From: Gemmatimonadota bacterium
GTDB lineage: Bacteria > Gemmatimonadota > Gemmatimonadetes > Gemmatimonadales > Gemmatimonadaceae
DNA length: 64,000 nt
Assembly (NCBI GenBank): GCA_016712265.1
Contig: JADJRJ010000028.1
Location: 930,001-994,000 of the forward strand
Reading direction: 5' to 3'
Shown here: positions 18,231 through 26,996 of the stretch, piece by piece
How positions within the stretch are numbered: the stretch's first letter is position 1
Layout of the letters: the number at the start of each line of letters is the position of its first letter
Made by a program: the position numbers and the translations under genes
The notes under the pieces: model-generated
The model's input: only the letters and a program-made list of their open reading frames with translations
The model's database searches: none
Told to the model about the DNA's origin: nothing

Positions 18231-19418
18231 ATGCGCTTCCTGTTTCTTGCCCTCTGCGTCGCCTCGACGGCGGTTGCGCAGGAGGTCTTGGTGGTCCGTG
18301 GGGCCACCGTACACACGGCGGTTGGGGCACCCGTGGCCAATGCCACGATCGTGGTGCGCGATGGCAAGGTGGCCGCCGTCGGGACAGACATTGCCGTGCC
18401 TGCGGGCGCGCGGATCGTGGAGGTCGCGGGCAAGGTCATCATTCCCGGGATGATCGACGAGCACTCGCACATCGGCGCGCTCCCGACTGACCTCAACGAC
18501 CGCCCGATGATCATCGGGCCGCAGCACCGGTTCCTCGATGCGCTGGACCTCGAGGACCCGGCGTGGAAGGAGGCCGTGCAGGGGGGCGTCACGACCGTCA
18601 CCACGGGACCTGGCTCGGGCGAGAACGTCTCCGGCATGGCCGTGATCATCAAGACGTTCGGGGCGGACCGTGACAGGCGGATCGTGAAGGAAAAGGGCGG
18701 GATGAAGTTCGCCATGGGTCCCAAGCGGTCCGATGCCTATCCCGCGACGGCCATGGGGGTGGCCGCCAACCTGCGGCAGTACCTCATCCGGACGCAGGAG
18801 TACATGGCGGGCTGGAAGCGGTGGGAAGATGGCGGTCGCCAGGGCACGGCGCCGGCGCGTGACCTGGGCTATGAGGCGATGAGTGAGGTCCTCACCCGCA
18901 AGGTGCGTGTGCGTACCCACGTTCACAGCGCCACGGACGTCATGACGATTCTGCGGCTCAAGGACGAGTTCGGTTTCGACCTCACCCTCCATCACTCCAC
19001 GGAAGCCTACAAGGTGGCAGCGGAAGTGGCAAAACGCGGCGTGAGCGCGGTGGTCCTGCCGCTGGGGCCCCGGATCGGGGTCACGGAAGAGGCCATGCGC
19101 GGCCCGTACGAGTTGTGGAAGGCCGGCGTGAAGATCGCCATGCACACCGATCACCCGGTGATCAACCAGAAGTACCTGCGGCTCTGTGCCGCTCTGGCGA
19201 TGCGGTACGGACTCCCCGAAGCCGAGGCGCTCAAGGCGATCACGATCAATGTCGCCGAGATCGCCGGTGTGGCGGATCGGGTCGGCAGCATTGAGGTGGG
19301 CAAGGATGCCGACTTTGTGGTGATGAATGGGCCATGGTACGAGCCGATGTCGCGCATCGACCTGGTGGTGGGGGACGGCCAGGTGATCTACGATCGGGCC
19401 ACGGAGGAGCGACGATGA
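18231..19418 (+). CDS. Secreted amidohydrolase (imidazolonepropionase-like), catalytically intact
   Basis: A 395-residue metal-dependent hydrolase of the amidohydrolase superfamily with a signal peptide (MRFLFLALCVASTAVAQE). The metal site is intact: His78 and His80 in IDEHSHIG, further His in THVHSATD and TLHHSTEAY, and the catalytic Asp in AMHTDHPV. The composite beta domain surrounds the barrel (start VLVVRGATVHTA, end GKDADFVVMNGP). The start at 18231 is set by the signal peptide. Its TGA overlaps the ATG of the next gene, a paralogue that has lost these ligands, and GGAGG sits just upstream of that ATG. Members hydrolyse cyclic amides, ureas or peptides (prolidase-like). The substrate cannot be named. 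The 144-base gap to msrA shows no clear promoter. Confidence 0.9.
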   Translation: MRFLFLALCVASTAVAQEVLVVRGATVHTAVGAPVANATIVVRDGKVAAVGTDIAVPAGARIVEVAGKVIIPGMIDEHSHIGALPTDLNDRPMIIGPQHRFLDALDLEDPAWKEAVQGGVTTVTTGPGSGENVSGMAVIIKTFGADRDRRIVKEKGGMKFAMGPKRSDAYPATAMGVAANLRQYLIRTQEYMAGWKRWEDGGRQGTAPARDLGYEAMSEVLTRKVRVRTHVHSATDVMTILRLKDEFGFDLTLHHSTEAYKVAAEVAKRGVSAVVLPLGPRIGVTEEAMRGPYELWKAGVKIAMHTDHPVINQKYLRLCAALAMRYGLPEAEALKAITINVAEIAGVADRVGSIEVGKDADFVVMNGPWYEPMSRIDLVVGDGQVIYDRATEERR

Positions 19419-20695
19419 GCTTCTCCCGATACGCGCTCCGGCTGGTGGGCGTCGCGCTCGCCACCAGCAGCACGATGGCTGTCGCGCAGTCCCGCCCGCT
19501 CGTGCTCCGGGGGGCGACCGTGCTCCCCATCGACGGACCCGCGATTCCCAACGGGACCGTCGTCATGCTGGGTGGCAAGATCACGGCCGTCGGTGGATCC
19601 ACCGTCGCCATTCCCCGCGACGCCCTCGTGGTCGACGCTCGAGGCAAATACGTGATGCCGGGGCTCGTCGATGCGATGACATCGTTAGGCATCGGCCAGA
19701 CCGATCTCAACGAATCCAGCGACCCGGTCACGCCACAGCTCCGGATCTTCGAGGGGTTCAACCCGTTCGGAAACTTCGGCAGTGGCGCGGCCGGGCCCCT
19801 CCGCATGACCGAGCTGCTGAGCGGTGGGGTCACGACGATGTACATCGCCACCGCCGATGCGGCCCTCATCGGGGGGCAGGGCGCCGTCGTCAAGACCGCA
19901 GGCGACAACCTGGCCGCCCTCGCGGTGCGCGAGCCGGCGGCGATGGACATCACCCTCGGCGAGCCACCCAAGAAGGCCGCGAGTGCGCGGCAACGGGATC
20001 CGGCGACGCGCATGGCCGAGATGGCCATGCTCCGTCAGGCCCTCGTGCGCGCCCAGGAATACGACCGCAATCGGGCAGCGAATCCCACGCAGCCGCGCGA
20101 CCTCGGAATGGAAGCGTTAGGCAAGCTGTTACGTCGTGAGTTTCCCGCCCGGATCCAGGCCAACACCCCCGGGGACATCCGTAACGCCGCGCAGCTCGCC
20201 CAGGAATTCAACCTCGACGTGATCATCGACGGGGGCGCCAACGCCAAGGCCGAGATTCCCTTGCTGACCGCACGACGCATTCCCGTGGTCATCGGGCAGG
20301 TCTCACACCCCTTCGTGAGCAACGAGGAAATCCCCGACAAGGCCGAGTACCCGCCCATCGACGAGTCCGTGCCTGCGAAACTGATCAACGGCGGGGTCAA
20401 GGTCGCCATCGCGACCTTCTCGCGCGCCTTCGGTTCACTTGCGCCGGCGGGGTCGAGCAAGTGGATCCTGCTCGATGCAGGTATCGCTGCCGGCTACGGC
20501 CTGACGGAAGAGCAGGTGCTCCGCGCGGTCACCCTGACTCCCGCCGAAATTCTGGGCGTCCAGCAGCGGCTGGGGAGCCTGGCCGTTGGGAAGGACGCCG
20601 ATGTCCTGGTGCTCGACGGCCCGCCGCTGTCGATGAAGAGCTGGGTCGAGCGCGTCTACGTGAACGGGGAGCTGGTGCACCAGCGGACGCCGTAG
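19415..20695 (+). CDS. Amidohydrolase-like protein lacking metal ligands (probable pseudoenzyme)
   Basis: A 426-residue exported paralogue of the preceding gene. It shares the fold (LVLRGATVLPIDGPAI at the start, GKDADVLVLDGPP at the end), but every metal or catalytic position that I can align is replaced. HxH becomes Met88 and Ser90 in VDAMTSLG, the THVHSATD segment becomes QANTPGD, LHHSTEAY becomes IDGGANAK, and AMHTDHP becomes ATFSRAFG. The open reading frame is undamaged and codon use is like its neighbour, so this is a maintained protein and not a decaying gene. It is translationally coupled to the active partner (ATGA overlap), suggesting a heteromer in which this subunit has a structural or regulatory role. 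The alignment was made by eye. Confidence 0.85.
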   Translation: MSFSRYALRLVGVALATSSTMAVAQSRPLVLRGATVLPIDGPAIPNGTVVMLGGKITAVGGSTVAIPRDALVVDARGKYVMPGLVDAMTSLGIGQTDLNESSDPVTPQLRIFEGFNPFGNFGSGAAGPLRMTELLSGGVTTMYIATADAALIGGQGAVVKTAGDNLAALAVREPAAMDITLGEPPKKAASARQRDPATRMAEMAMLRQALVRAQEYDRNRAANPTQPRDLGMEALGKLLRREFPARIQANTPGDIRNAAQLAQEFNLDVIIDGGANAKAEIPLLTARRIPVVIGQVSHPFVSNEEIPDKAEYPPIDESVPAKLINGGVKVAIATFSRAFGSLAPAGSSKWILLDAGIAAGYGLTEEQVLRAVTLTPAEILGVQQRLGSLAVGKDADVLVLDGPPLSMKSWVERVYVNGELVHQRTP

Positions 20696-20789
20696 GCGGC
20701 GGGCGGCGGCCCTATCCTGGCTCCGCCGACGCCAGCCTCCCCCCCCCCAACCCCTGCCGGGACTCCGGTGTCCAACGCCCGTGAGTCCC

Positions 20790-21362
20790 ATGTCGCCACT
20801 CGCGACCGCACGATCGGCGGAACCCGAGCCCAGCGAACACCAGCTGGTTGACCGCGCACGCCGCGGCGACCGGGGGGCAGAGTACGCCCTGTACCACCGG
20901 CATGCGCCCAGGGTCCACCGACTGGTCTTTCGGTTGTGTGGCGACGAGGAACTCACCAACGACCTGACGCAGGACGCGTTTGTCAGGGCGTTCGAACGAC
21001 TCGATCACTTCCGTGGAGACGCCACCTTTGGTACGTGGATCCATCGCATCGCCGTCAACCTTACCCTCAACGCCCGCCGCGGGGCCCAGCGGCGGGCGCG
21101 ATGGATCGTCAACGCGGACGCGGACGCCCCGGCACCACCAGAGTTGCTTATCGACCATGACCTCCAACAGTCCTTTGCCGAAGCGGTTGAGCAGCTCACT
21201 GACGGCCAGCGCGAGGTGTTCGTGATGTTTGCGCTCGAGGGATACACGCACGTGGAGATTGGCGAGATCCTCGGCATCTCCGAAGGCACCAGCAAGGGAC
21301 GTTTGTTTCACGCACGGGCCCGGCTCAAGCAGTTGCTGGCCCGCTTTGCTCCAGGAACCTGA
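20790..21362 (+). CDS. ECF RNA polymerase sigma factor
   Basis: A 190-residue extracytoplasmic-function sigma factor. Region 2 runs over about residues 25-95 (VHRLVFRLCGDEELTNDLTQ, FVRAFERLDHFRG, TFGTWIHRIAVNL). Region 4 covers about residues 130-185 (LTDGQREVFVMFALEGYTHVEIGEILG). It lacks sigma regions 1 and 3. I chose ATG 20790 over GTG 20781. It is followed after two bases by a single-pass membrane protein, the usual place for the anti-sigma factor, and then by two HEAT-repeat genes, so the four genes form one operon and probably one sensory unit. No clear ECF-type autoregulatory promoter is visible in the 94 bases upstream. Confidence 0.92.
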   Translation: MSPLATARSAEPEPSEHQLVDRARRGDRGAEYALYHRHAPRVHRLVFRLCGDEELTNDLTQDAFVRAFERLDHFRGDATFGTWIHRIAVNLTLNARRGAQRRARWIVNADADAPAPPELLIDHDLQQSFAEAVEQLTDGQREVFVMFALEGYTHVEIGEILGISEGTSKGRLFHARARLKQLLARFAPGT

Positions 21363-21364
21363 CC

Positions 21365-21955
21365 ATGGACGACACGCAGCTCGATGCCCTCATCCACACT
21401 GCTGGCCGCGGCCATCGCCCGCCCCCGGCGCCCGACCTGGAGCACCTCTGGAGCGGGATTGCCGCCCGTCGCCAACGTCCCGGCGCCCACCCGCGCTGGC
21501 GGTGGGTGACGCCCTTGGCCATCGCGGCGACGGCAGCGATCGCCTTCTCGTTAGGTCGCGTCTCGGCGCGGCCTGCCGCTGGCGTGGTCGCCGAGCGCGC
21601 TCACGCCCCATCGAGCGCGGCCCCCGTCAGCGAGGTCGCCAACGACCTGCTCGGCCAGACGGTCGTCCTGCTGAGCCGCCTGCCGCAGGACCCGTCCCTC
21701 GACGCCAATGCGTTCGCGCGGCAGGCCGGGGACTTGCTCGTCACGACTCGCCTGTTGCTGGATGCCCCCGATACCCAGCGGAACCCCACCCTCGCCGGTG
21801 TGCTGCGTGACCTGGAATTGGTGCTCGCCCAGGTGGCCCGGCTCCGCGACAAGACACCGTCCGACGAACTCGAACTCATCACCGATGCCATGCGCGACCA
21901 GGACCTTGTCCCGCGCATCCGCACCGTCGCCGCCCGCCTGCAGGCCGGCGACTGA
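21365..21955 (+). CDS. Probable membrane anti-sigma factor
   Basis: A 196-residue protein with a short cytoplasmic N-terminus (MDDTQLDALIHTAGRG), one membrane segment at about residues 44-60 (TPLAIAATAAIAFSLGR) and a roughly 130-residue outer domain rich in Leu and predicted helical. It has no zinc-binding HxxxCxxC motif, so it is not a ZAS-type anti-sigma. The role is inferred from topology and from lying two bases after the sigma gene. The outer domain would be the sensing part. Confidence 0.65.
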   Translation: MDDTQLDALIHTAGRGHRPPPAPDLEHLWSGIAARRQRPGAHPRWRWVTPLAIAATAAIAFSLGRVSARPAAGVVAERAHAPSSAAPVSEVANDLLGQTVVLLSRLPQDPSLDANAFARQAGDLLVTTRLLLDAPDTQRNPTLAGVLRDLELVLAQVARLRDKTPSDELELITDAMRDQDLVPRIRTVAARLQAGD

Positions 21956-21971
21956 ACCCTGGAGACCTTCC

Positions 21972-23678
21972 GTGATCCCTCGCATCCTGCCCCTCGCGTT
22001 AGGCATCGCCGCGTCCACCCTGGTCGCCCAGGAACCGCCGCCACGCCCAGCCCCCGTCCCGCGCGCGGCCCCGGCGCCCCGGCCCACCCCCTCACCCCGG
22101 GTCCTGCGTGCCCCCCGCGCCGCTATCGCCCCGATGCCCGCGTGGCCAGACGGTCTGCCCTTCATTGACCGGGAAGCGTGGGCGGCCGAAGCGGACCACT
22201 GGCGCGCGGAAGCCGAGGCACAGGTCGCCCTCCACAAGGACGAGTGGGCCGCGCACGCCGATCGGCTGCGCGCCGAAGCGGAAGCCCAGGTGAACCTGCA
22301 TCGCGGCGAGTGGGAGATGGACGCGCGTCGCATGGCTGAGGACATGCGCATCGCGATCGAGCTGGACGGCATGCCCACGGTGAGCGTCCGTCGCTTGGCC
22401 CCGATGGCACCCCTCGCGCCGTTTCCGACGTCGCCACGTCCCGCGTGGGCGCGAACCGACCAGGGCGACTCGCTCTATCGCCGTGCCCGCGAACTGCTGA
22501 ACAGCGGGGAGTACCGTCGGGCCGCCACGACCTTCCGTGACCTGTCCACGAAGGTACCCAACAGTTCCTATGCGCCAGACGCGCTCTACTGGCAAGCCTT
22601 CGCCCTCTATCGCATCGGTGGCACGGACGAACTGCGCACGGCGCTCGAGGCCATCGATCAGCTCAAGGCGAAGTACCCTGCGGCCCGCATGCGATCGGAG
22701 ACGGAGGCGCTGGGTGTGCGTATTCGGGGGGCCCTCGCCGCGCGCGGTGATGCCGCCAGCGCCGCGTTGATTCGCACGACAGCGGCCGACTCCATGCTCC
22801 GGTGCGATCGCGAGGAGCAATCGGTGCGCGCCGAGGCACTGAACGCACTGACGCAAAATGACCCGGCGGGCGCGATGCCCCTGCTCCAGCGGACCCTGGC
22901 GCGCAAGGACGCCTGCTCTGCCGCCCTGCGTCGCACGGCCGTCTTCCTCATGGGAAGCAAGCGGGCCGAGGGCAGCCAGGCGGCACTGACGACGGTGGCC
23001 CGTACCGATCCCTCAACCGACGTCCGAACTGCCGCTATCGAGTGGCTGGCACGCTTTCCCGGGGAAGGGTCGTTAGGCACCATCGAGGAACTCGCCCGTG
23101 ATAGCTCCGACCGCGTGTCCCGGGCGGCCACGCGCGCCCTTGTGACCCACCCCAGTCCCCGCGCCCGGACCCTCGTGCGCTCGCTCGTCGAACGCGCCGA
23201 GACACCGGAAAAGCTGCGTCTCGAGGCCCTCTCGGCGTTTGATCGCGAACGCGCCACCGCCGAGGATGTCACCTGGATGCGCACGCTGCACGGGAAGACG
23301 GAAAACCCCAAGATCCGCTCGCGCCTCGTCAGTACCCTGTCCAACATCGGCGGGCCGGAGGTCGACCAGTGGCTCCTCGCACTCTCGCGTGACCCCGAGG
23401 TGGACTCCGACACCCGACGCACGGCCCTGCGACGCGTGGGACGCACCCTCCCCATCGCCGACTTGGCCCGCACCTACGACGCATCAGCGGAGCGGAGCGT
23501 GAGGGAGGGAGTGATCGACGTGTTGCGAGAGCGCACCGAGGCCGAGGCCACGGACAAGCTCATCGACATCGTCAAGCGCGGGACCGACCCGCAGCTCCGC
23601 AGCCGCGCGATCTCCGCGCTCACGAGCAAGAAGGATCCGCGCACCATCCGCCTCCTCATGGAGATCCTTGACAAATGA
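21972..23678 (+). CDS. Exported TPR/HEAT-repeat protein
   Basis: A 568-residue exported protein. A GTG start at 21972 gives a signal peptide (VIPRILPLALGIAASTLVAQ), followed by a Pro/Ala/Arg-rich stretch and a charged helical region with a repeated EAEAQV-type heptad. A tetratricopeptide segment lies at about residues 165-230 (YRRARELLNSGEYRRAATTF, YWQAFALYRIGG). The remainder consists of HEAT-like repeats to the end (DVRTAAIEWLARFPGEGSLG, ISALTSKKDPRTIRLLMEIL). It probably acts as a periplasmic protein-binding scaffold. It is the third gene of the sigma-factor operon, and its TGA overlaps the ATGATG that starts the next gene. Confidence 0.8.
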   Translation: MIPRILPLALGIAASTLVAQEPPPRPAPVPRAAPAPRPTPSPRVLRAPRAAIAPMPAWPDGLPFIDREAWAAEADHWRAEAEAQVALHKDEWAAHADRLRAEAEAQVNLHRGEWEMDARRMAEDMRIAIELDGMPTVSVRRLAPMAPLAPFPTSPRPAWARTDQGDSLYRRARELLNSGEYRRAATTFRDLSTKVPNSSYAPDALYWQAFALYRIGGTDELRTALEAIDQLKAKYPAARMRSETEALGVRIRGALAARGDAASAALIRTTAADSMLRCDREEQSVRAEALNALTQNDPAGAMPLLQRTLARKDACSAALRRTAVFLMGSKRAEGSQAALTTVARTDPSTDVRTAAIEWLARFPGEGSLGTIEELARDSSDRVSRAATRALVTHPSPRARTLVRSLVERAETPEKLRLEALSAFDRERATAEDVTWMRTLHGKTENPKIRSRLVSTLSNIGGPEVDQWLLALSRDPEVDSDTRRTALRRVGRTLPIADLARTYDASAERSVREGVIDVLRERTEAEATDKLIDIVKRGTDPQLRSRAISALTSKKDPRTIRLLMEILDK

Positions 23679-24946
23679 TGCGCAACTTCCTTGCGCTGCT
23701 CGCGGCGGGCCACGCCACCCTGGCCTGCGCCCAGGGGCTGGATCGGCGCCTGGCGACCGCGCGCGGCGACCAGGTGCAGTTCACCCTCCCCGCGCGTGCC
23801 CCTATCTGTGGCGACGGACGGAGCTACATCAGGCTCGAAGGGGATGCCTGGATCGGCACCATGAACGATGCAACGCGATGGTCCCCGTGCGAATCCGGAC
23901 CGGCGCGGGTTGTGGTTTCGCGCGCCGACGGCGAGATCGTGCGCATCGACACCTACGTCGGACCTGCACCAACCAGCGCGGGTGAGGTCATCGACCTCGG
24001 GCGCGTCACGCCAGGGGAGGCGGCGACATGGCTGGCGACCATGGCGCGCACCGGGGAGGGTCGGGTGGCTCGTGACGCGATGCTTCCCCTCGGGATCATG
24101 GACTCGGCCAGTGTCACTCCCACGCTGAACGCGATGGTCGATGACCGGGAACTCCCCCGTGACGCCCGACGCAGCGCCCTGACATGGACGGTGCGGCGCC
24201 GCACGGCCACCGATGGGTTGGCCCCCGGGGCGCTCGTTGCGCTGCTCTCACGGCTCGCGAACGATGACACTGAGCACTCTACCCTCCGGCAAGCCGCGGT
24301 TGGTCATCTCTCGCGGCTTGACCGCGGGGAGGGGATTCCGGCCCTCGTGGCGATGACGCAAACACGGTCCGACGGGTGGTTGGCCCGGCAGGCCGCCGAG
24401 GTCCTGGGTCGCCACGGCGATCCGCGCGCCCGACGCGCGGTGCGGGCGATCATTGCCGACGCGGAACGACCGGCCGATGTGCGTGCAGCCGCCATTCAGG
24501 GCCTCGGCGGCGAGTACGGGACGGTCAAGGACGCGGAAAGCCTGATCGCCGCCTGGGCCCAACTCGGCACGGATGGCCTGCGGGATGCGGCCCTGAGTAC
24601 CATGGCGTCACTTGGCGGGACGGCAAGCCGCGGTTTCTTGCTGAAGACGGTGCGTGATGAAACCGCGGCAAGTCGCCAGCGCCGCCGTGCCGCTGGCCTC
24701 CTGGAGCGCGTGGGCGTCCCCGCGCGCGAGCTGGTCGCCCTGTACGACGGCGTCTCCGACGGTGAGGTGCGCACCCAGCTGATTGACCTGCTCGCGCAGG
24801 CCGGGACGCGGGAGGCCGTGGCCAAGTTGTTGCGCATTGCGAAAGAAGACACGCAACCCGCCGCGCGGCGCCGCGCCATCGCAGCGTTAGGCAAGCGAGA
24901 CGATCCGGCCGTACGCGAGGCGTTGCGGTCGATGGTGGGGTCCTAG
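23675..24946 (+). CDS. Exported HEAT-repeat protein
   Basis: A 423-residue exported protein (MMRNFLALLAAGHATLACAQG, possibly with the Cys in LAC as a signal feature). A small N-terminal domain holds two further Cys (PICGDG, WSPCES), which may form a disulfide. From about residue 120 it is a run of HEAT/PBS-lyase-like helical repeats (QAAEVLGRHGDPRARRAVR, RRRAIAALGKRDDPAVREAL). Last gene of the ECF sigma operon. Either of two adjacent ATG codons, 23675 or 23678, could be used; both overlap the previous stop. It is likely a binding partner of the other HEAT protein or of the anti-sigma outer domain, which is inference from the operon. Confidence 0.8.
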   Translation: MMRNFLALLAAGHATLACAQGLDRRLATARGDQVQFTLPARAPICGDGRSYIRLEGDAWIGTMNDATRWSPCESGPARVVVSRADGEIVRIDTYVGPAPTSAGEVIDLGRVTPGEAATWLATMARTGEGRVARDAMLPLGIMDSASVTPTLNAMVDDRELPRDARRSALTWTVRRRTATDGLAPGALVALLSRLANDDTEHSTLRQAAVGHLSRLDRGEGIPALVAMTQTRSDGWLARQAAEVLGRHGDPRARRAVRAIIADAERPADVRAAAIQGLGGEYGTVKDAESLIAAWAQLGTDGLRDAALSTMASLGGTASRGFLLKTVRDETAASRQRRRAAGLLERVGVPARELVALYDGVSDGEVRTQLIDLLAQAGTREAVAKLLRIAKEDTQPAARRRAIAALGKRDDPAVREALRSMVGS

Positions 24947-24950
24947 GCGT

Positions 24951-26588
24951 TTACGGACGGGCGCGCGCCGCGATATCGAGCGCGCGCCACAGGCGGGGGC
25001 GATGTCGCGAGAGCTGCACGTACGTGCGTTCCTGGCGGGCACCCTTCGCCCCGATCACCGCGGCGAGCGCCGCCCGGTCGCGAAGCGGCCACTGCCGGAT
25101 CTCGCGCTCGATGAGCATGAGCAACGGGCCGAGCAGTCGGTGTCCTTCGCGCATGGACGCGCGGCGCCGCATTCTCCAGCCGGGCCTGGCTGCGTCCGGC
25201 GCGAGGGCACCGTCTCCGAGCCCGGCCAGGTGCGTCGCCACCCGCTGACCCAGGGTGACCAGATGGTCTTCCGGAAACAGTGGCATCGTGTTGGCGCCGA
25301 GGTCGAGCACGAGGTCGGCGGTGGCGAGGCGCCGCAGCACCGCGCGTGACGACCGTCGCCCGTGATGGCGACGTGACAGCGCGCGTTCGCGATCGGCGAG
25401 TGCGCGCAGCGAACGGCGCACCGACCGGAAGCCCAGGCGATCGTAGAACCAGAAGGCCCCCGAGGCGAGGGCCTCGTCGTTGTCGGCACCAAACTGGTAG
25501 GGGTTCACGATAAAGCGGCTGACCCCGAACAGGGTCCGGAAGGCCCGTAACGACTGGGCAAAGAGGAACGCCGCCTCGCTGCCGCGAAAGGCCGGAAAGA
25601 GGTTGGCTCCCGTGTTCGCCTGGTCGGCCAGCGGCGTGACACCTCCGTAGCCGATCGGCACCCCATTGGAGAACATCACATAGCCGTAGTTCGCCTCCAG
25701 GGCGCAGCGCACCTCCGGGTGTGCGCCGAGGACGCAGAGCGCCGCGCCTTCCCCGAGGTCGGCGAGATAGATCTCGTCCGGGTTCGGGTCCATGGTGGGT
25801 GTGACTTCCCGGGCCCGCGCGGCGAGGGCGGCCATGGAGGCGTCCATCCACTGCGTTGCCTCTGCCCCCCGCAGGCGACGGATGCCGCGCAGCGGCGTCG
25901 CCACGAGGCCCCTGGGATCGTCCGGCACGCGCCGGAAGGCGCGGCGGACCACCGGTGCCGCCACAGGTACCCGGTTGCGAGACGCGCTCCATGGGGAGCC
26001 GCCTAACGACCACACCAGCGGGGCGCCCGCAGCGTCAAACGCGTGGGCGAGCGCCCGGTTGCGCGCCGCGCCCAGCGGGACCAGCCAGGGGAACGGGTTG
26101 CGGCCGCCGCGCCGGCGGATGTACTCCCCGGTATTCCATGCCCCGGAGTCGAAGGCGTCTTCCTCGGCGGCCGTGATCGCCGCCCGCGCCACCGGCTCCA
26201 ACCGGTCGGCGGCGGACTTGTCCGCCACGATGATCGCGACCTGCTGGCTGCGGCGCCGGAGCCAGCGTGCGCAGCTCCAGGGAAGCGCAGCCGTGGTCGT
26301 CGTGCCGGCAATGCCCGTATCCGCAAGCGTGGGAATCGCGCGCGGGCCCAGTCGCTGGGCCCAGGAATGGAAACGGTTCAGGAAGGCGCGCGCCCGTTGG
26401 CGAATGGCGCGCGACGGTGGAAAGGCGACGAGGAACAGCAGCTCGTCATGGGTCGCCTCCACGAGGGAGGCGCGCCGAGGAACCGACGCCCGGATGGCGG
26501 CGAGGAGCACCGCGCGGCGTGCGTTCGAGCCGGGGCTGGTGGAGCCACGAAGGGCGTGCAGAGCCGCGAGATGCCGGGCGAGAGCCAC
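24951..26588 (-). CDS. Unrecognised protein with acetyltransferase-like C-terminal half
   Basis: I do not recognise this 545-residue protein. It has no signal peptide or membrane segment. Residues about 265-400 resemble a GNAT-like fold: DEIYLADLGEG, then YGYVMFSNGVPIGYGGVTPL as a strand pair, and NPYQFGADNDEALASGAFWF followed by YDRLGFRS, which looks like the usual end of an acetyltransferase core. The first 180 residues are Arg/Ala-rich and helical, and the last 140 are very basic. It runs convergent to the HEAT operon, four bases apart, and divergent from tRNA-Asn. It stands alone on its strand, so context gives no hint of function. Confidence 0.7.
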   Translation of the reverse strand: MALARHLAALHALRGSTSPGSNARRAVLLAAIRASVPRRASLVEATHDELLFLVAFPPSRAIRQRARAFLNRFHSWAQRLGPRAIPTLADTGIAGTTTTAALPWSCARWLRRRSQQVAIIVADKSAADRLEPVARAAITAAEEDAFDSGAWNTGEYIRRRGGRNPFPWLVPLGAARNRALAHAFDAAGAPLVWSLGGSPWSASRNRVPVAAPVVRRAFRRVPDDPRGLVATPLRGIRRLRGAEATQWMDASMAALAARAREVTPTMDPNPDEIYLADLGEGAALCVLGAHPEVRCALEANYGYVMFSNGVPIGYGGVTPLADQANTGANLFPAFRGSEAAFLFAQSLRAFRTLFGVSRFIVNPYQFGADNDEALASGAFWFYDRLGFRSVRRSLRALADRERALSRRHHGRRSSRAVLRRLATADLVLDLGANTMPLFPEDHLVTLGQRVATHLAGLGDGALAPDAARPGWRMRRRASMREGHRLLGPLLMLIEREIRQWPLRDRAALAAVIGAKGARQERTYVQLSRHRPRLWRALDIAARARP

Positions 26589-26690
26589 GTACCGGGGGCG
26601 GGGGACGTGCCGAAGCTTCGTGCTGGGGACCGGATCGCATGTCGGGACGAACCTGATACCGGGTCGGGTGACTTCCGTGTGCTGAGGCAG

Positions 26691-26720
26691 TTGCCCCGGG
26701 GAGCGCGGTCAGGCGACATT
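26691..26720 (+). promoter_or_regulatory. Candidate promoter for tRNA-Asn
   Basis: TTGCCC and GACATT are 18 bases apart and end about 27 bases before the tRNA 5' end, a suitable place for a sigma-70-type promoter. The -10 match is poor, so this is tentative. Confidence 0.3.
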
Positions 26721-26746
26721 ACCGACCCGCAGCTCGCGCGGCGTGA

Positions 26747-26819
26747 TGGGGTGTAGCTCAGCTGGCAGAGCGCCTGACTGTTAATCAGGAAGTCGCTGGT
26801 TCGAATCCAGCCGCCCCAG
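26747..26819 (+). tRNA. tRNA-Asn (GTT)
   Basis: A complete 73-base cloverleaf. The acceptor stem TGGGGTG pairs with CGCCCCA, the D arm is GCTC...GAGC, the anticodon stem CCTGA/TCAGG carries the loop CTGTTAA with anticodon GTT at 26780-26782, and the T arm is GCTGG-TTCGAAT-CCAGC. The discriminator is G and CCA is not encoded (TTG follows), so CCA must be added enzymatically. A terminator follows 20 bases later. No integrase or repeated tRNA end is seen nearby. Confidence 0.97.
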
Positions 26820-26838
26820 TTGTACCAGATGATCCTCG

Positions 26839-26874
26839 AAAGCGGTCGGCCTCCCTGTGGGGCCCGACCGCTTT
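26839..26874 (+). terminator. Intrinsic terminator after tRNA-Asn
   Basis: AAAGCGGTCGG and CCGACCGCTTT form an 11-bp stem with a 14-base loop, followed by TGCTTTG. It is a clear rho-independent terminator for the tRNA transcript. Confidence 0.85.
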
Positions 26875-26996
26875 TGCTTTGTCGAACGGCGGGGACGAGA
26901 GTCTCGAAGCGGGCGGCTGGTCTCGTCGCCTTGAGCAGGCCGAAAATGCGCAAGGAACGGGCTGCCGGACGGCCGGGCCGCGGCTAGAACGTGCGC

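Noticed and set aside
26747..26819. tRNA-Asn as an integration site for a mobile element
   Set aside because: No integrase, no repeated tRNA end, and flanking genes look like the rest of the chromosome.
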